The notes under the pieces were generated by a model. The model was given only the letters and a program-made list of their open reading frames with translations. It had not been told where the DNA came from and did not search any database. From positions 1 to 16,377 of the forward strand of contig CAJWIA010000009.1 of assembly GCA_913040765.1 (NCBI GenBank): 16,377 nucleotides of DNA. Reading direction: 5' to 3'. The DNA comes from an uncultured Anaerolineales bacterium (lineage in GTDB: Bacteria; Chloroflexota; Anaerolineae; Anaerolineales; UBA11657). This document shows positions 14,429 through 16,377 of the stretch, one piece after another (the first letter of the stretch is position 1; each line of letters starts with the position of its first letter). The translations under genes and the position numbers were made by a program.

Positions 14429-15834
14429 GAAATTCGAGTTATTGCTAGAGATAAGCCTATCAGGACCCAGAAACAAGTTTGAGAAGACTGAAAATCCAGA
14501 TTGACAAAATAGTGGTCAAAAACACCAACGATTGTAGTAGCTACAAGAGCTCCATATATACCCAGCCATTGAGAAGATAAACTCTTGTTTGTGAGTGAAA
14601 CTAGTCTATGTTTTATACCCCAGACAAATACTGTGGTAATCACTATCAGAAAACTACTAAAACCTATTAATCCTACTTGCTCTGCTAGCAGCAAATAAGC
14701 ACTTGATACTCCCAAATATATATCTATATCAGGTGTGCCTCCAAAACCTACTCCGAAAGTAGGATAGCGGCCTATAAGAACAAAGGCATCTTTGTATTCA
14801 CCTAATCGCATACTAGTGGCTAAATCTTGGCCTTTGATAGCATCTGTGAAATGGGATACATACTGTTGTGACAAAGGCAGAAATAATACCAGCAGCAACA
14901 TAGCAGCTATTATCCACAATGTTTTTCGTTTCCTTATGATAGCAACAAATATCATTGATGCTAACAGAGCAGACATCGCAGTACGTGAATAAGTGAGAAC
15001 AAGAGAAGTTATTGTCACTATGAGCATTAATACAACTGTTAAGCGTTGCTTGAAAATAGGGTTCTTTGTACTTATTTGGGGTACAAGTAGAGCGGCTACA
15101 ATTGCTAAAAGCCCACCAAATATATTAGGGTCTACAGAGGTACCGATAGCTCGGAGGGGGTTTGCAGGGTTGTCCTCAATATAGCGCAACACGTCACCAC
15201 TAGGATAGTTGAAGACACTAAGATAATTCAAGCTTAGTTCAGACAGGTTGGGAGGAGCAATGTATAGGGCAATACCTAGTATCGCTGCAGCAAAACCCGA
15301 TACTATTATTGTCTTTATTATACGAGTGAGGATGAGTCTATTGTGTACTTGATCTACTATGATTAAAGCCAGTGATATGTTTAATATATAACCCACGAAT
15401 TTACGCAACAAGTTAGGATTGATTGATGTATTGCTCGTACCCAAAATGAAAGACAAGATTGACAACAGAATAAATATGATAATTGGTATATGAGCTGGAG
15501 TAGAAACAAGAGGTTGTCGATTTGATTTTAAACGTTGCGTGAAAAAAACCAAATAGATGGTTGCAATAGTAATATCCAAAAATGTGGGAGTCAATATAAA
15601 CTTAAATGGCATTGTGCCGAATGGGATGAGAGAGAAAATTACAATAGTGGACCAAAGTGCAAGCTCTGACTGAATTAATGCCCAGATTATAAATGTTGCA
15701 GATAGTAGGGCTCCACTTGCTATCCAAGCACCTGTCAAGCTGAGTAGCGCACCAAAGGTTGTTGATAATAAAGCTATTGCTGCTCCCACTATGGTGGACG
15801 AACTATCATCAGACTTTTTGAAAGCGTCAATCAT
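14413..15834 (-). CDS. O-antigen ligase / Wzy-like polysaccharide polymerase (multi-pass membrane protein)
   Basis: A 473-residue protein with about 11-12 predicted membrane segments, of the O-antigen ligase/Wzy family (Wzy_C domain). Such proteins join or polymerise undecaprenyl-linked oligosaccharides on the outer face of the cytoplasmic membrane. Family-like signatures are GTSVDPNIFGG (231-241), LVLTYSRTAMSALL (278-291), MRLGEYKDAF (342-351) leading into RYPTFGVGFGGTP (356-368) in the large outer loop, and DHYFVN (440-445) near the end. If the cell is a monoderm, the product is more likely an exopolysaccharide or wall glycan than lipopolysaccharide O-antigen. The ATG (15834-15832) overlaps the end of the upstream membrane-protein gene by 8 bases, with AAGG about nine bases upstream, so translation is probably coupled. 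Its 3' end overlaps the convergent serine hydrolase gene by 16 bases. Confidence 0.85.
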   Translation of the reverse strand: MIDAFKKSDDSSSTIVGAAIALLSTTFGALLSLTGAWIASGALLSATFIIWALIQSELALWSTIVIFSLIPFGTMPFKFILTPTFLDITIATIYLVFFTQRLKSNRQPLVSTPAHIPIIIFILLSILSFILGTSNTSINPNLLRKFVGYILNISLALIIVDQVHNRLILTRIIKTIIVSGFAAAILGIALYIAPPNLSELSLNYLSVFNYPSGDVLRYIEDNPANPLRAIGTSVDPNIFGGLLAIVAALLVPQISTKNPIFKQRLTVVLMLIVTITSLVLTYSRTAMSALLASMIFVAIIRKRKTLWIIAAMLLLVLFLPLSQQYVSHFTDAIKGQDLATSMRLGEYKDAFVLIGRYPTFGVGFGGTPDIDIYLGVSSAYLLLAEQVGLIGFSSFLIVITTVFVWGIKHRLVSLTNKSLSSQWLGIYGALVATTIVGVFDHYFVNLDFQSSQTCFWVLIGLSLAITRISQELK

Positions 15835-16377
15835 TTTTATCGCCTTGCTTCCAGAAGCATAGAGATAATGTCAATACTAAACCGATTATGCTTGCTATTA
15901 ATCCTTGTCTTAGTAATAAGGGGTCATACTCTAGAGTTACGTTTTGTGGTCCTGAGTTTTGTAAATGTACGCCTTGTATATAGCCATTGATCATTTTGCT
16001 GGGTACTTTGACATTATCAGTTTCTGCAGTCCAACCAGGATACCATGCCTCACTGACTACTAGGAGAGATTCGTCTTCGTTGTTCACTTCTAGTTCAATA
16101 TAACCGGGTCTATCCGATACGATTTTGATGTCCCCTCCCGCCGAGTGTATTGTTTCATCCGATGATAGTGTTAGTGCATCTTTGTGAGGTTCAAAATCAT
16201 CAGATTGTATAATTTGCCACATATCAGATGCTGATGTAAGACTATATGTTGTCTCTGCTAGCCATGCTCTTTGGGCTTTCCAAGGAAGTCGGTATACTTT
16301 GGCGTCGCCAGATGGTGCCATGCCTTGATAAATTGGCGTAGCTGATAAAAGCAGACCCTCCCGGGTCATTGGTTGCA
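15827..16377 (-). CDS. C-terminal part of a probable YfhO-family membrane protein (5' end outside window)
   Basis: The reading frame is open to the right edge: codons for Gln-Pro precede the Met at 16369, so the start lies outside. About 182 residues are visible. They show a beta-rich extracytoplasmic segment with LLVVSEAWYPGWTAETD and GYIQGVHL, followed by LEYDPLLLRQGLIASIIG and one C-terminal membrane helix ending in basic residues. The 'E-x-WYPGW-x-A' block followed by 'Y-x-P-x3-x2-G' and a last helix is typical of the C-terminus of YfhO-like membrane proteins, which are linked to lipoteichoic acid or surface polysaccharide glycosylation. It overlaps the Wzy-like gene by 8 bases, supporting a shared role in envelope glycan assembly. 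The family call rests on the C-terminal pattern only. Confidence 0.65.
   Translation of the reverse strand, partial: QPMTREGLLLSATPIYQGMAPSGDAKVYRLPWKAQRAWLAETTYSLTSASDMWQIIQSDDFEPHKDALTLSSDETIHSAGGDIKIVSDRPGYIELEVNNEDESLLVVSEAWYPGWTAETDNVKVPSKMINGYIQGVHLQNSGPQNVTLEYDPLLLRQGLIASIIGLVLTLSLCFWKQGDKND

Noticed and set aside
14132..14476. A 114-codon minus-strand frame over the end of the serine hydrolase gene.
   Set aside because: It is antisense to conserved beta-lactamase-like motifs and has no recognisable protein features.

Overview
The window reads as chromosomal DNA of an uncultured, fairly AT-rich bacterium, most likely a member of the Chloroflexota. That assignment is inference from gene style: a four-domain S1 protein, Thr/Pro-rich linkers in secreted proteins, a lipobox lipoprotein, and a peptidoglycan-binding domain joined to a class A beta-lactamase-like domain. 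No marker gene settles it. I see no tRNA, rRNA, CRISPR array, insertion sequence or phage gene. All genes are tightly packed and no gene-free stretch exceeds 300 bases; the longest (1197-1459) holds a predicted promoter and several hairpins.

Left part (1-7013), all on the minus strand. A TIM-barrel protein fused to a SnoaL-like domain is followed by an SH3b protein with a duplicated beta-rich domain. Next, overlapping it by one base, comes a large six-hairpin-glycosidase-like lipoprotein. Last is the gene for ribosomal protein S1, which runs off the left edge inside a 30-base tandem repeat. The SH3b gene is unusual: its membrane anchor lies upstream of any ATG, GTG or TTG start. This means either a rare ATT start or a one-base frameshift next to an out-of-frame ATG. 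The first three genes may form a module acting on cell-surface or environmental glycans (inference).

Middle part (7090-12787), mostly housekeeping. A bifunctional Rel (p)ppGpp synthetase/hydrolase lies on the plus strand. It converges on a minus-strand pair, pyrG (CTP synthase) and folP (dihydropteroate synthase), 14 bases apart. A strong hairpin with a 12-bp perfect stem sits about 30 bases upstream of pyrG. It is either the terminator of the upstream thioredoxin gene or a leader attenuator of pyrG. Upstream of thioredoxin is a small membrane protein of unknown function.

Right part (12989-16377), cell envelope. A membrane-anchored serine hydrolase of the class A beta-lactamase fold lies on the plus strand. 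Its 3' end overlaps, tail to tail, the end of an O-antigen-ligase/Wzy-like polytopic protein. The ligase gene in turn overlaps by 8 bases the 3' end of a probable YfhO-family membrane protein that runs off the right edge. This suggests envelope polysaccharide assembly next to a cell-wall hydrolase.
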